A stretch of DNA of 64,000 nt from Chitinimonas_A lacunae. Its GTDB lineage: Bacteria > Pseudomonadota > Gammaproteobacteria > Burkholderiales > Chitinimonadaceae. The stretch spans positions 4,650,001-4,714,000 of the forward strand of contig NZ_JBHSBU010000001.1 of assembly GCF_042650885.1 (NCBI RefSeq). The letters are read 5' to 3'. How positions within the stretch are numbered: the first letter of the stretch is position 1; every line of letters starts with the position of its first letter. Under the pieces are notes generated by a model. That model saw only the letters and a list, made by a program, of their open reading frames with translations. It was not told where the DNA came from and ran no database searches. Position numbers and translations under genes: made by a program. This document shows positions 16,374-25,383 of the stretch, one piece after another.

Positions 16374-17645
16374 TCAAAGCAGCGCCGCAGCCTGCACACC
16401 GCTTCTGACTGCACCTTCGAGCGTGGCGGGATAGTCACCAGCCGTGTAGTCGCCCGCAAGCAGGAGGCCGGGGGCGTCGGTGCGGTTGGCGGGACGGCGC
16501 AGATCGGGCGTGCAGGCGAAGGTGGCGCGCTTTTCGGCGATGACCCGGCTTGCCAGCGGCGCGGGCAGCGCCAGCGTGCGGGTCAGTTCCTCGGCCACGG
16601 CCTGGGCGAGTGCGGTCTGATCGAGCGTTTGATGCGGACCTTCGGCGCTGACCACCACCGCGATCAGGCCATGCTGACCATGGGTGGCGCCGCGATCGAA
16701 TGCCCACTGGGCGATGCCGCCGACCAGACCCAGCATCGGCTTGGCGAGTCGGGTAGTGGGCGGATAGCGCAGATAAACCGTATAGATCGGCTGGTATTCC
16801 CAGTCAGCCAGCGAGGCGGCGGCGGTGGCGAGCGCCGGATGGCTGTCGGCCAGCATCGAGAGTCGGTGAGGGGGCAGGGCGACGATCAGGGCGTCGAAGG
16901 TCTGCTCCGGCAGGCGATCGACCTGCCAGCCGTGTGGCTGCTGACTGATCCGTCGCACTAGAGCGCCGGTCAGGACACGACCGCCGCGTTGCGCGATATG
17001 GCGAGCGGCGGCTTCGGGGAAGGCGGTGGACAGGTCGATGCGAGGCAGCAGGAAATCGCTGTCGGCGCGCCGGCCGGCCAGACTGTCGCGCAGCACATTG
17101 AGCAGCACCTGGGCCGACGCGGTGGCGATCGGGGTGTTGAGGGCGGCCAGGGTGAGCGGCTCCCACAGGCAGCGCACCAGGATTTCGGGTTGACGCTGGC
17201 TGGCGAGCCAATCGGCCACCGTGGTATCGCGCCGCAGCCGATGGCCGGCGAGCCGGGCCAGCGTCATGGTGCGAATCGCGGCCCAGCGTGCCCCGGCGTC
17301 GAGGCCACGGGCGCCCAGCAGTCCGACCAGCGCATGCCAGGGAGCGGGGAGCCGCGGACAAGCGAGACGGAAATGGCCGGGCAGATCGAGGTCGAGCGGC
17401 TGGCGCACAAAGGCCGTCCGTTCCGCCACGCCGACTTCGGCCATCAGCCGCAGCAGCTCGCGGTAGGCGCCCACCACCAGATGCTGGCCATTGTCGAGCG
17501 CCAGACCATCGAGTTCGACCCGGCGTGCGCGTCCGCCCAGCACCGGTCCGGCTTCGAGCACCGTCACCTGCGCCCCGCGCGCGCTGGCCGCCACGGCGGC
17601 CGCCATGCCGGCGTAACCGCCGCCGACAATCGCTACCTGCTTCAT
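16374..17645 (-). CDS. hpnE: Hydroxysqualene dehydroxylase HpnE
   Basis: 423-residue FAD-dependent amine-oxidase/desaturase-like protein. The N-terminal dinucleotide fold is VAIVGGGYAGMAAA (4-17) with LEAGPVLGGRAR and DNGQHLVVGAY following, and the C-terminal FAD segment is LLLAGDYTAGDYPATLEGAVRSG. HpnE reduces hydroxysqualene to squalene. It is the last gene of an hpnD-orf149-hpnE run and begins one base after the upstream stop. The common third enzyme HpnC is not in the window. The assignment rests on motif and context. Confidence 0.9.
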   Translation of the reverse strand: MKQVAIVGGGYAGMAAAVAASARGAQVTVLEAGPVLGGRARRVELDGLALDNGQHLVVGAYRELLRLMAEVGVAERTAFVRQPLDLDLPGHFRLACPRLPAPWHALVGLLGARGLDAGARWAAIRTMTLARLAGHRLRRDTTVADWLASQRQPEILVRCLWEPLTLAALNTPIATASAQVLLNVLRDSLAGRRADSDFLLPRIDLSTAFPEAAARHIAQRGGRVLTGALVRRISQQPHGWQVDRLPEQTFDALIVALPPHRLSMLADSHPALATAAASLADWEYQPIYTVYLRYPPTTRLAKPMLGLVGGIAQWAFDRGATHGQHGLIAVVVSAEGPHQTLDQTALAQAVAEELTRTLALPAPLASRVIAEKRATFACTPDLRRPANRTDAPGLLLAGDYTAGDYPATLEGAVRSGVQAAALL

Positions 17646-18095
17646 TCAAATATCCTCACCGAAAATCTGTCGGTAGGTTTCCGGATAGCGCGCCAACACC
17701 TGGCGGGCACGGTCGGGTTTGATCGGATGGATGGTCTCGATAAAGTGCAGATTGCGCTCAGGTTCGATGGCTACCAGTTCCAGAATGAAAAACAGCTTTC
17801 GTTCGGGCATGAAATACAGCCACTGCGCCGAGCCGTGGCCGTATTTGATGATCTGGTTATCGAGTTCGAGCAGCCGCACGCTGTTGTCGTGGGCATAGAG
17901 GAACAGTTCCTGACCGCCATCGGACGGATAGCGGCGGGCGATGCGAAAGCTCGCCAGCGCTTCGCGAATCTTGCGCCGCCGCACGGCGATCAGATCGGCG
18001 CGGCGCATTTCGAACCAGGCAGTCACCAGGATGGCGACGATGACCGCCACCGCAGCCACCAGCAACCAGGGCGAGAACGGCAGCTTGTCGGTCAT
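17646..18095 (-). CDS. Uncharacterised single-span membrane protein in the hpn operon
   Basis: 149 residues. One N-terminal membrane helix (WLLVAAVAVIVAILVTAWF, ~10-28) and a soluble domain with mixed alpha/beta character (GQELFLYAHDNSVRLLELDNQ, LYFMPERKLFFILELVAIEP). No family is recognised. The tight placement between hpnD (19 bases upstream) and hpnE (no gap) argues for co-expression and perhaps a role in squalene handling at the membrane; that role is inference. Confidence 0.75.
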   Translation of the reverse strand: MTDKLPFSPWLLVAAVAVIVAILVTAWFEMRRADLIAVRRRKIREALASFRIARRYPSDGGQELFLYAHDNSVRLLELDNQIIKYGHGSAQWLYFMPERKLFFILELVAIEPERNLHFIETIHPIKPDRARQVLARYPETYRQIFGEDI

Positions 18096-18114
18096 CGGCC
18101 CCTCCCGTCATCGT

Positions 18115-18951
18115 TCAGGCGAACCACCAGGTCTTCCAGGCCAGCCATAGCTTGCGGATCGGCGTCAGGCTGAGCCGCTGGTTCAGTACCTTCTGCGGCC
18201 CGTCGCGCTTGATTTCCTCGAGCGTGGCGCGATAGATCGCCGCCATCACCAGTCCCGCGCGCTGCGGTTTGCGATCGGCCGGCGGCAGTTGCGCCAGCGC
18301 CTGCTCATAGTAGCGCTCGGCCCGTTCGATCTGGAACTCCATCAGCCGGCGGAAATTATCGGTTTCGCGATAATGGAGTATGTCGCTTGCTGGCACCTCG
18401 AAGCGCTGCAACTCTTCCACCGGCAGATAGATGCGGCCACGGCGGGCATCTTCGCCCACGTCGCGGATGATATTGGTGAGCTGGAAAGCCAGCCCCAGAT
18501 CATGGGCGTACTTGATGGTACTGCGGTCGGAATAGCCGAAGATCTGGGCCGACAACTGACCCACCACTGAGGCCACGCGATAGCAATAGAGCTGGAGATC
18601 CTTGAACGAGTTGTAGCGGGCATGGACCAGGTCCATCTCCATGCCGTCGATCACTTCGTTGAACAGCTCGCGTTGCAGGTCGAGCCGCTTGACATGGGGC
18701 AGCAGGGCGCGGGTGACCGGATGTTGGGGCGTACCGGCGTAGAGATTGTCGATTTCGCTGCGCCACCAGTTGAGGGTGGTACGGGCGACGTTCTCGTCCT
18801 CGGTTTCGTCCACCACGTCGTCCACTTCGCGGCAGAAGGCATAGAGCGCGGTAATGCCGCGCCGGACTTCCAAAGGCAGGAAGCGGAAGCTGTAGTAGAA
18901 ACTGGAGCCGCTTTTGGCGGCCTTGTCTTCGCAATATTGATCGGGCGTCAC
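18115..18951 (-). CDS. hpnD: Presqualene diphosphate synthase HpnD
   Basis: 278 residues, an all-alpha squalene/phytoene synthase-like enzyme joining two farnesyl diphosphates. Both aspartate-rich motifs are present: REVDDVVDETED (~41-52) and NIIRDVGEDARRGRIYLP (~160-177). The Y of FYYSFRFLP and the LGLAFQLTN segment match HpnD. It is first of the hpnD-orf-hpnE set on the minus strand. With HpnE but no HpnC here, the squalene pathway would need an HpnC elsewhere. Confidence 0.92.
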   Translation of the reverse strand: MTPDQYCEDKAAKSGSSFYYSFRFLPLEVRRGITALYAFCREVDDVVDETEDENVARTTLNWWRSEIDNLYAGTPQHPVTRALLPHVKRLDLQRELFNEVIDGMEMDLVHARYNSFKDLQLYCYRVASVVGQLSAQIFGYSDRSTIKYAHDLGLAFQLTNIIRDVGEDARRGRIYLPVEELQRFEVPASDILHYRETDNFRRLMEFQIERAERYYEQALAQLPPADRKPQRAGLVMAAIYRATLEEIKRDGPQKVLNQRLSLTPIRKLWLAWKTWWFA

Positions 18952-19108
18952 GCAGGATTCTCGGCGGTGCGGCGCAGGTGGCCGCAGACGGGCCGAATTG
19001 TAGCGGGTTGCCGCGCTCGCTGCTGCGCTGCACCGTGTGGTCTGTGGTAAACGGCGCTACATTTCCGACGGTTTCTGATAGCCGTTGTCAATCGAGGAGG
19101 TGGATGAC

Positions 19109-20740
19109 ATGAAGCAAACAATTGTGTCCGTCGCACTCGCGACGTTGGGCCTAGGCGCTGTCGCTGCCGAGTTCGATCCAGCGCTGCAAGTGCTGTTGGA
19201 AAGCCGGCTGCGGGCAGAGGAACAGCCTTTCTGCCTCGGGGCCGTGGTGGTGGAAAATCAGGTAAGCCGCTATGGCATGGTCTGCCCCGAAGGCAGCCGG
19301 GCAGATATTGACCGTTCGCTGTTCGAGATCGGCTCGGTATCCAAGGTCTACACCGGGGCGCTGCTGGCGCTGGCGATCGAGCGCGGTGAACTGCTGATCG
19401 ACGACAAGCTGGCGGCGCGCGTGCCGCCCGGTACGGCGCTCGGGTCATGGGGCGGCGTGACCTTGCGCCAGTTGCTGACCCATACGGCGGGCTTGCCGCG
19501 TCTGCCCGGCAATCTGACCATCACCAATCCACGCGACCCCTATGCCGATTTCTCGGCGACCCGGCTCTACGCCGGCTTGGCCGACACCCAGCCGCTTGCC
19601 GTGCCTGGGGCGCGCTATGAGTATTCCAACCTCGGTTATATGTTGCTGGGTGATCTGCTCGCCCGGCGGGCGGGGCAGAGTTTCCCGACGCTGTTGCAGA
19701 GCCGACTGGCCACGCCGCTTGGCCTGGGCTCGACCTTTGTCGAGGTGCCGTCGCAGCGGGCGGCCGATTATCTGAGTGGCCACGATTACCGCAGCAGCCA
19801 GGGCACGCGCTGGCGCATGGACCCGGCCCTCGCCGGTGCCGGTGGCATCAAGAGTTCGCTCGCCGACCTTGGCCGCTTTATGGCGGCCCAGCTCGAGGCC
19901 GAACGCGGTGAGCCGAGCACGCCACTACTCAAGGCATTGCGGCGCAGCCATAGCGAATTGTGGGCCGGGGTCAGCGCTCGGCTGGCCTATGGTTGGCATC
20001 GGGCCGAGAGCGCCAAGGCCGGGACGGTGTGGTGGCATAACGGCCAGACCGGCGGCTTCAATGCCTATGTGGCCTTTGCACCCGGGGCGCGGCGGGCCGT
20101 GGCGGTGGTGGCCAATGCCGACAGCGATATCGCCGATGTGGGCCGACATCTGCTCGACCCGACCGTGCCGATGCGCGAGCCGCGCCCCGATGAGCCGATT
20201 CCCCAGGCCAAGCTCCAGCAATATGTCGGGGAATACATGATCAGTCCGGGCCTGATGTTGACCGTTTCAGGCGGCAACGGTCGTCTGTTTGCCCAGGCCA
20301 CCGGCCAGCCTGGATTCGAGCTGTTCGAGATCGCCCCCGATCGGCTGCGCGCCGATACGGCCGATGTGCAGATCGTGTTCCGGCGCGGCGCCGATGACCG
20401 GATCGACGGTCTGATGCTGACCCAGGGCGGCCGCGACACGGCGGCGCGCCGCGTCGGCGAGGGCCGGCTGACCGATATTGCCGTCTCCCAGGCCGGCAGC
20501 TACGTCGGCCGCTATCAGCTGTCGCCCACGGTGATTGCCACCGTCAGCGCCGATAAGGGTCGGGTCAAGGTCGGCCTGACCGGCCAGCCGACGTTCGAGG
20601 TTTATGCCGAAGCGCCTGACCGCTTTTTCTACCGGGTGGTGCCGGCCAAACTCGAATTCCGGCGCGATGCCAATGGCCGGGTGGTAGCGCTGACGCTGGT
20701 GCAGAACGGGCAGATGATGGAAGGAAAGCGGATGCCATAA
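19109..20740 (+). CDS. Exported beta-lactamase-like serine hydrolase with two C-terminal repeats
   Basis: 543 residues from the ATG at 19109, set by GAGGAGGTGG upstream. A signal peptide (1-~20) leads into a class C beta-lactamase/DD-peptidase fold. The catalytic S-x-x-K is SVSK (~72-75), the YxN motif is YSN in YEYSNLGYM, and an HxG-type motif is HNGQTGG. Two tandem ~85-residue C-terminal units follow (GEYMISPGLMLTVSGGNGR and GRYQLSPTVIATVSADKGR), each a lipocalin-like beta domain as in DUF3471 proteins. It is likely a periplasmic esterase, peptidase or penicillin-binding enzyme; resistance activity cannot be claimed from sequence. Confidence 0.85.
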   Translation: MKQTIVSVALATLGLGAVAAEFDPALQVLLESRLRAEEQPFCLGAVVVENQVSRYGMVCPEGSRADIDRSLFEIGSVSKVYTGALLALAIERGELLIDDKLAARVPPGTALGSWGGVTLRQLLTHTAGLPRLPGNLTITNPRDPYADFSATRLYAGLADTQPLAVPGARYEYSNLGYMLLGDLLARRAGQSFPTLLQSRLATPLGLGSTFVEVPSQRAADYLSGHDYRSSQGTRWRMDPALAGAGGIKSSLADLGRFMAAQLEAERGEPSTPLLKALRRSHSELWAGVSARLAYGWHRAESAKAGTVWWHNGQTGGFNAYVAFAPGARRAVAVVANADSDIADVGRHLLDPTVPMREPRPDEPIPQAKLQQYVGEYMISPGLMLTVSGGNGRLFAQATGQPGFELFEIAPDRLRADTADVQIVFRRGADDRIDGLMLTQGGRDTAARRVGEGRLTDIAVSQAGSYVGRYQLSPTVIATVSADKGRVKVGLTGQPTFEVYAEAPDRFFYRVVPAKLEFRRDANGRVVALTLVQNGQMMEGKRMP

Positions 20741-21216
20741 CGCCGGCCTCGCGCTGGACCGTCCGAGCTGTTGACAGCTCCGGTGCGTCCGCCGGTCCCG
20801 ACGCCTTTGCCGCCACCCCCTTTGAGTCAGCCCCAAAGCTTCGCCACATGCCTCCTGCTTTGCGGCGGGCAGCCAACTGGCCAGCGCCGTCAGGTGATGC
20901 CGGCCGAAGCTGGCAAGTCGCCCCGCGTTCTTCTGTGCAAACAGTCGTCATCGATCCTTATGCTGCTGAGCTGGTTTGCGGTGGGGTGAAGGTGGACGCT
21001 ATGGGGAGCGCATTTCCGTTTGAAGCGGCGTCGCTGGCATTTCCGCCAATTCGGCGTCAGCGTGTCCGGACCTCACAGCGCAGCCGTACAGCGCTCCCTC
21101 AGGCTTGGTGGTGAATCCGACTTAAATGGAAATGCTCTGGTTGCTCGGCCGAAACGGTAGGCTTGGTGTCCGGACCCGCTGACGCCGAGAGGTCTGGCAG
21201 TGTGCCGGACAGGCCA
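20741..21216. other. Intergenic gap with a MITE-like repeat, no gene seen
   Basis: 476 bases between the serine hydrolase and the 3' end of the EamA gene. No reading frame resembles a known protein. The right-hand third is the GC-rich repeat described at 21045; the rest shows nothing I can name. Confidence 0.55.
21045..21188 (+). repeat. GC-rich dispersed repeat, copy 2, with terminal inverted repeats (MITE-like)
   Basis: The left arm at 21050-21072 (TCGGCGTCAGCGTGTCCGGA) is matched by its inverted partner at 21165-21188 (TGTCCGGACCCGCTGACGCC) with one mismatch over ~20 bases. About 92 bases lie between. The first ~96 bases align with the element at 57564: both share GTCCGGACCTCA-like and TAAATGGAAATGCTCTGG-like segments. 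No coding capacity is seen. Confidence 0.7.
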
Positions 21217-22182
21217 TCAGTGGCGTCCGGTCTTGCCCAACTGCCATACGCCGCCGATCACCAGGGCCATCCCGAGCATCTGCCACGACGATACGGCTTC
21301 CCCGAGCAGCAGGCCGCCGAAAACGATGGTGAGCGCCGGGCCCAGTGCGCTGATGCTGGCGGTGGGGCCGGCACCCAGCTTGGCGACGGCGCGGGCATTG
21401 AGCCAGATCGGGAAGACGGTCGAGACCAGGGCCATCGCAAGCGACCAGAGCCAGACAGCCGGCGGCAGGACGGCCAATTCGGCCATCGAACCGGCAAGGC
21501 CGAAATGGCCCAGGGCCAGCCCCGAAGCAATGGCGCCCGATGCGCCGGCCAAGCGGGTCGAACCGATGCGGCCGACCAGCCGGCCGGTGCCGAGGTAGTA
21601 GCAGGAGAAGGTCAGGCTGCTCAGAAATACCCAGGCGCCGCCGATCAATACCGCCTCATGGCTGGGCAGATGGGTCAGGTCGTGCCAGAACGCAGCCAGC
21701 AATCCCAGATAGATCACGCCTTGCAGCAGCCATACCCGCCCCGGCACCGTTTGCCGGCGCAGCGCCGCTTCGACCAGCCAGACGATGGCCGGATAGGTGA
21801 ACAGGATCAGTCGCTCCAGTCCCGCGCTGATGTATTGCAGGCCGATAAAGTCAAACAGGCTGGACAGGTAATAACCCACCAGCCCCAGCACGAACAGGCC
21901 GGCCCAATCGCGCCGGCTGAGCGGTTCTGCCCCGGCCTGGCGGGCCAGCCAGAGAAAGGCCGGCAGCGACAGGGCCATCCGTAGCGCCAGCAAGGTGCTG
22001 GGGGCCACCGGATGGGCAGCATAGGCGAGCTTGACCCAGATGGCTTTGAGCGAGAAACAGGCGGCGGCGATCACCGCGAGGATACGGCCATCCTGCCACC
22101 AGGGCAGGCTTTCTGGTTTGGCGAAGGGAAGCTGGCTGGCGCGGTCCATGGCATCGTGCGGTGGCGGTCGAAGATGGGCCAT
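21217..22182 (-). CDS. EamA/DMT-family transporter
   Basis: About 321 residues with ten predicted membrane helices in two EamA repeats. Typical features are the LLALRMALSLPAFLWLA helix, LQYISAGLERLILFTYPAIVWL at the end of repeat 1, and GPTASISALGPALTIVFGGLLLGE at the end of repeat 2. The family exports amino acids, nucleosides or other metabolites. I favour the second methionine (MAHLRPP); the first lies 27 bases upstream. It is divergent from the LysR gene at 22238 with a ~55-base spacer, the classic regulator-target layout, so control by that regulator is likely. Confidence 0.85.
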   Translation of the reverse strand: MAHLRPPPHDAMDRASQLPFAKPESLPWWQDGRILAVIAAACFSLKAIWVKLAYAAHPVAPSTLLALRMALSLPAFLWLARQAGAEPLSRRDWAGLFVLGLVGYYLSSLFDFIGLQYISAGLERLILFTYPAIVWLVEAALRRQTVPGRVWLLQGVIYLGLLAAFWHDLTHLPSHEAVLIGGAWVFLSSLTFSCYYLGTGRLVGRIGSTRLAGASGAIASGLALGHFGLAGSMAELAVLPPAVWLWSLAMALVSTVFPIWLNARAVAKLGAGPTASISALGPALTIVFGGLLLGEAVSSWQMLGMALVIGGVWQLGKTGRH

Positions 22183-22237
22183 TGTTGCGTTATCCTCGGC
22201 CTTGTCCAATGCGCCATTTCTCCACAGGACTTCGCCA

Positions 22238-23137
22238 ATGACGAAACCCCCTCGGTTCGATTTACCCGATCTGCGCCTGTTCGTTGCCGTGGCTGACGCG
22301 GGTTCCTTGTCGCGCGGTGCGGCCAGTCTGCCGCTGGCCCTGTCGGCCGCCAGCGCCCGGCTGCGGGCGCTTGAGGACAGGCTGGGTCTGGCGCTGTTCG
22401 AGCGGCACCCAAGCGGCGTCTGTCCGACCGAGGCGGGTCTGGTGCTGCTCGACCACGCCCGCCGCGTCTGCCGCGCCGCCGATGAGGCACAGAGCGCGAT
22501 GGACCGACTGGTCGCCAGCCAGCGTGAAACCCTGACGCTCTATACCAATACCACCGGCAACAGCACGTTTCTGCCACCCGCCATCGGCCAGTTCCTGGCG
22601 CGCTATCCGATGGTCGATGTCCGGCTTGAGGAATGCGCCAGCCGCGATGTGATCCGCGCCGTCACCGAAGGCCGGGCCGATCTGGGGGTCATCGACGACG
22701 ATTACCGGCCGGAAGCGCTGCTGACCTATCCATTCCGGCGCGACCGCCTGGTGGTGATTGCTCCGCGCGACCATCCATTGGCCGAACGGCAGGCCGTGTC
22801 ATTGGCCGAGGTGGCGGCCGAACCGTTGGTGGGCCTGCCGCAGCGCAGCGGGATGCAACTGTTTCTCGACAAGATGGCGACGCTGGCCGGTCTGACGCTG
22901 CGGCCGCGTGCCCAGGCCACCAGTTTCTCGGCCGTGGCGCAGTTGGTGGAGCAGGGTGCCGGATTGGGCATCCTGCCTGAAGTGGCCGCCCGGCAGTATC
23001 AGGCGGCGATGGCGCTGGCGGTGCTGCCGCTCGATGAGCGATGGGCGGTGCGTGAACTACAGGTGTGCGTGCGACGCGAGAACTTGCCGTTCCATGTCGA
23101 TCAACTGGTGCGTCATTTGGCGGGGATAGGCCGGTAG
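22238..23137 (+). CDS. LysR-family transcriptional regulator
   Basis: 299 residues from MTKPPRFDLPDLRLFVAVAD; the longer open frame starts inside the divergent gene and is rejected. HTH ~8-65 (GSLSRGAASLPLALSAASARLRALEDRLGLALFER), substrate domain ~95-290 with AVTEGRADLGVIDDD and EQGAGLGILPE. It probably regulates the divergent EamA exporter. The effector is unknown. An AT-rich repeat copy starts 7 bases after its stop. Confidence 0.9.
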   Translation: MTKPPRFDLPDLRLFVAVADAGSLSRGAASLPLALSAASARLRALEDRLGLALFERHPSGVCPTEAGLVLLDHARRVCRAADEAQSAMDRLVASQRETLTLYTNTTGNSTFLPPAIGQFLARYPMVDVRLEECASRDVIRAVTEGRADLGVIDDDYRPEALLTYPFRRDRLVVIAPRDHPLAERQAVSLAEVAAEPLVGLPQRSGMQLFLDKMATLAGLTLRPRAQATSFSAVAQLVEQGAGLGILPEVAARQYQAAMALAVLPLDERWAVRELQVCVRRENLPFHVDQLVRHLAGIGR

Positions 23138-23143
23138 CAGGTG

Positions 23144-23221
23144 GTTTTCCTGCAAAGGAAAATATTCTGCAAAATGCTTGCAAGAAGCAGAAGTCTATTT
23201 AAAGGAAATTTAATGATTTCC
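23144..23221 (+). repeat. AT-rich dispersed repeat, copy 5
   Basis: Reads AAGGAAAATATTCTGCAAAA, then TGCTTGCAAGAAG, then about 8 bases later TATTTAAAGGAAATTTAAT. It starts 7 bases after the LysR stop, in the same direction. Its far end overlaps the stop codon of the convergent SemiSWEET gene, so the repeat supplies that gene's last codons. Confidence 0.8.
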
Positions 23222-23491
23222 GCTTAAATGATTGGTGCGGCCGAAATGCAGTTTCATCGCCACGATCGATCCGGCCAGTAGACAGCTGATGCCGTTGTAG
23301 AGGATGACCGGCAGCGAATCGATGGCGAGTCCGTAGCCGAACCACAGCCCCAGTCCCACGGTGGTCAGGCCATAGGAACGGGCGGAGATGGCCCTGACAT
23401 GACGCGTCCTGGCAATCCGCCAAACTTGAGGCACCAGTCCTATCGTGGTGCAAAAGCCTGCTGTCATGCCAAGTACGGTCTCCAGGTCCAT
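23210..23491 (-). CDS. SemiSWEET (PQ-loop) sugar transporter
   Basis: 93 residues with three membrane helices, the size and topology of bacterial SemiSWEETs, which work as dimers to move sugars. The PQ motif is in TTIGLVPQVWRIARTR (~15-30), followed by SARSYGLTTVGLGLWFGYG and LYNGISCLLAGSIVAMKL. Its last residues come from the AT-rich repeat. It is 2 bases downstream of the glycosyltransferase gene, so the two are probably co-transcribed. Confidence 0.85.
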   Translation of the reverse strand: MDLETVLGMTAGFCTTIGLVPQVWRIARTRHVRAISARSYGLTTVGLGLWFGYGLAIDSLPVILYNGISCLLAGSIVAMKLHFGRTNHLSGNH

Positions 23492-23493
23492 GG

Positions 23494-25134
23494 CTACTCC
23501 CTTTGATACAAGTAATAGCGCTCGTTGCGATCCCCCGGTCGGCCTCCCTGCCAGACTTCACGCCAGCCGGTCGGCGGCGACAGGCGCTCGCGGCCACCCT
23601 GGCGCAACAACCAGTCGCACCCCGACTGCGGTCGCCGCTCACGCCGGATGGTGGCGACGTCGAGGTAATAATCGAGCACGGCACGTTGGCTCGGGCCCAG
23701 ATTCTCGCTGGTGATGCAAGCCTGTCGCGGCAGATGCGGTGCCAGCGCCCGGGCGAAATCGCGGTAGCTGGTACGGGCATCGACCCAGCCGGTGACGATG
23801 GCAATCGCCAGTCCCCAGCCCAGGGTGGCGCCGGCGGCCCAGTTGGTGACCGCCTGCCGCCCCATCGGCCTCCGCCGCGAAACCGCCCATAACCAGGCCA
23901 GCGTCATCGCCACGGCCACCAGACTGGCCATGAGCGAGAATTCGGCCACGAAGCTCGGACTGAGTTCATGGACCCGCTCGGCCATCCGCCGTGGCCAGCC
24001 GAAATGGATCGCGCCCCAGTTGAGCCACAGAAACACGGCAATCACCCCGAAGGTCATGATGCCGAACCAGTTCAGAAAAGCTGCGGCGCCACGTCGCATC
24101 ACATCGAGCCCGGCTGCTCCGATCAGGGCAAGCGGCGGCAGCAGCAGCAGCGCGTAGCCCATCTTTTCGGTGTCGGACAGCAACAGCATCGCCAGCACCA
24201 GTCCTGCGGCACCTAGCGGCAACTGGAACCGTGGCTCGGCCAGCCGCTGCCTTTGCATCCATAGCGTGGCGGCGGCGATCAGCCAGGCTGGCCAGGCGAA
24301 CCAGGGCAGCAGTTGCAGGTAGTAGCCGAAAGGATGAAAGACCCGCAGATCGGCAAACCCACCAAGTGGCCCTAGGGCAAAGTGCTCCCACCACAGCGCA
24401 AAACTCGCCCGGTCGGCCAGCCATAGCGCCAGCGGCCAGGCGGTCAGCAAGGGCAAGGACAAGCCCAGCGCCAACAGCAGGGCGCCGCGCAGCCGCGAAC
24501 CATGCCAGTGCGGAAAGCGGCGCAGACCGATGGCCAGCGTCAGCAGCAGGACCGGTTCGAGCAGGCTGCCCGCCAGACCGAGCAGCGTCAGCGCCACCGC
24601 CAGCACCACCCCGGCCGGCGCCGCCCGCCGCGCCGCCAGCGTCAGACCGTAGAGGCCGATGCACCAGCCGGCCAGCACCGCACTATCGGACGAGGCGGCA
24701 TGGCCCGGCAGCAGCAGGCCGAGCGAACCCACCAGTATCAACACCGCACTGCGGCCATGGCGCCGCCCCAGCAGCGCCCGGCCGGTGAGGCCGGTGGCCC
24801 ACAAGGCCGTGCCGGTAAAGAGGCCGGCGGCGATCCGGGCGCCGTCGTGGATCGGCAGACCGAACCATTGGCCCATGCCCGCCACCAGCGCCGCCGCCCA
24901 GTAGTAGAGCGGGCCGTGTTCCACCCATGCTTCTGCTCCCAGCAAGGGCAATGCCCAGGACTGGCCGGCCAGAAACTGGCGTACCACGGCGGCACTGACG
25001 ATTTCATCGGGTTTAAGCGGCTGATGGCCGATCAGGCCGGGCAGCAGCCAAGCCAGGCAGAGCAGGATCAGCAGCCACGGCTTTTCGGTGGCAGGAGGCA
25101 GGGTCTGTTCGGACGGGTCGGTGTAGGTCAGCAT
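23494..25134 (-). CDS. ArnT/PMT-like (GT39) membrane glycosyltransferase
   Basis: 546 residues from MLTYTDPSEQ, chosen because upstream residues are not family-like. About 12-13 membrane helices. The first periplasmic loop carries the LKPDEIVSAA motif, with the acidic residue used by lipid-linked-sugar transferases, followed by EAWVEHGPLYYWAAAL. ArnT itself adds L-Ara4N to lipid A, but no arn genes are nearby, so the acceptor and donor are unknown. The C-terminal soluble part contains CITSENLGPSQRAVLDYY. Confidence 0.82.
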   Translation of the reverse strand: MLTYTDPSEQTLPPATEKPWLLILLCLAWLLPGLIGHQPLKPDEIVSAAVVRQFLAGQSWALPLLGAEAWVEHGPLYYWAAALVAGMGQWFGLPIHDGARIAAGLFTGTALWATGLTGRALLGRRHGRSAVLILVGSLGLLLPGHAASSDSAVLAGWCIGLYGLTLAARRAAPAGVVLAVALTLLGLAGSLLEPVLLLTLAIGLRRFPHWHGSRLRGALLLALGLSLPLLTAWPLALWLADRASFALWWEHFALGPLGGFADLRVFHPFGYYLQLLPWFAWPAWLIAAATLWMQRQRLAEPRFQLPLGAAGLVLAMLLLSDTEKMGYALLLLPPLALIGAAGLDVMRRGAAAFLNWFGIMTFGVIAVFLWLNWGAIHFGWPRRMAERVHELSPSFVAEFSLMASLVAVAMTLAWLWAVSRRRPMGRQAVTNWAAGATLGWGLAIAIVTGWVDARTSYRDFARALAPHLPRQACITSENLGPSQRAVLDYYLDVATIRRERRPQSGCDWLLRQGGRERLSPPTGWREVWQGGRPGDRNERYYLYQRE

Positions 25135-25317
25135 GGCAGGCCGAGCGGTCGGTTCGCCCGGCAAGGTCCGGGCCAAGGGGCGATTGTAGCGCGGCCGATG
25201 GGCACGGGTCGCGTCTGCCGTGACGACCTGGGTGGACACGGACCAGTTCCGCTTGGGACAACCAGCCACCGCGGGCTGTCGCGTGAACGGGGGGTGTCTC
25301 GATTGGAAAAAAAGAAG

Positions 25318-25356
25318 AAATACCGTCTCTAGCTAAGAGGCGGTATTTATTGTTTT
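25318..25356. terminator. Bidirectional terminator between glycosyltransferase and CHRD genes
   Basis: Stem AAATACCGTCTC / GAGGCGGTATTT (one G-T pair), loop TAGCTAA, then ATTGTTTTT. It lies upstream of the minus-strand glycosyltransferase and 28 bases past the CHRD stop. Being A-rich on its left and T-rich on its right, it could end transcripts in both directions. Confidence 0.75.
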
Positions 25357-25383
25357 TGGAATAAAAATTTAGCTGGAACCGGC

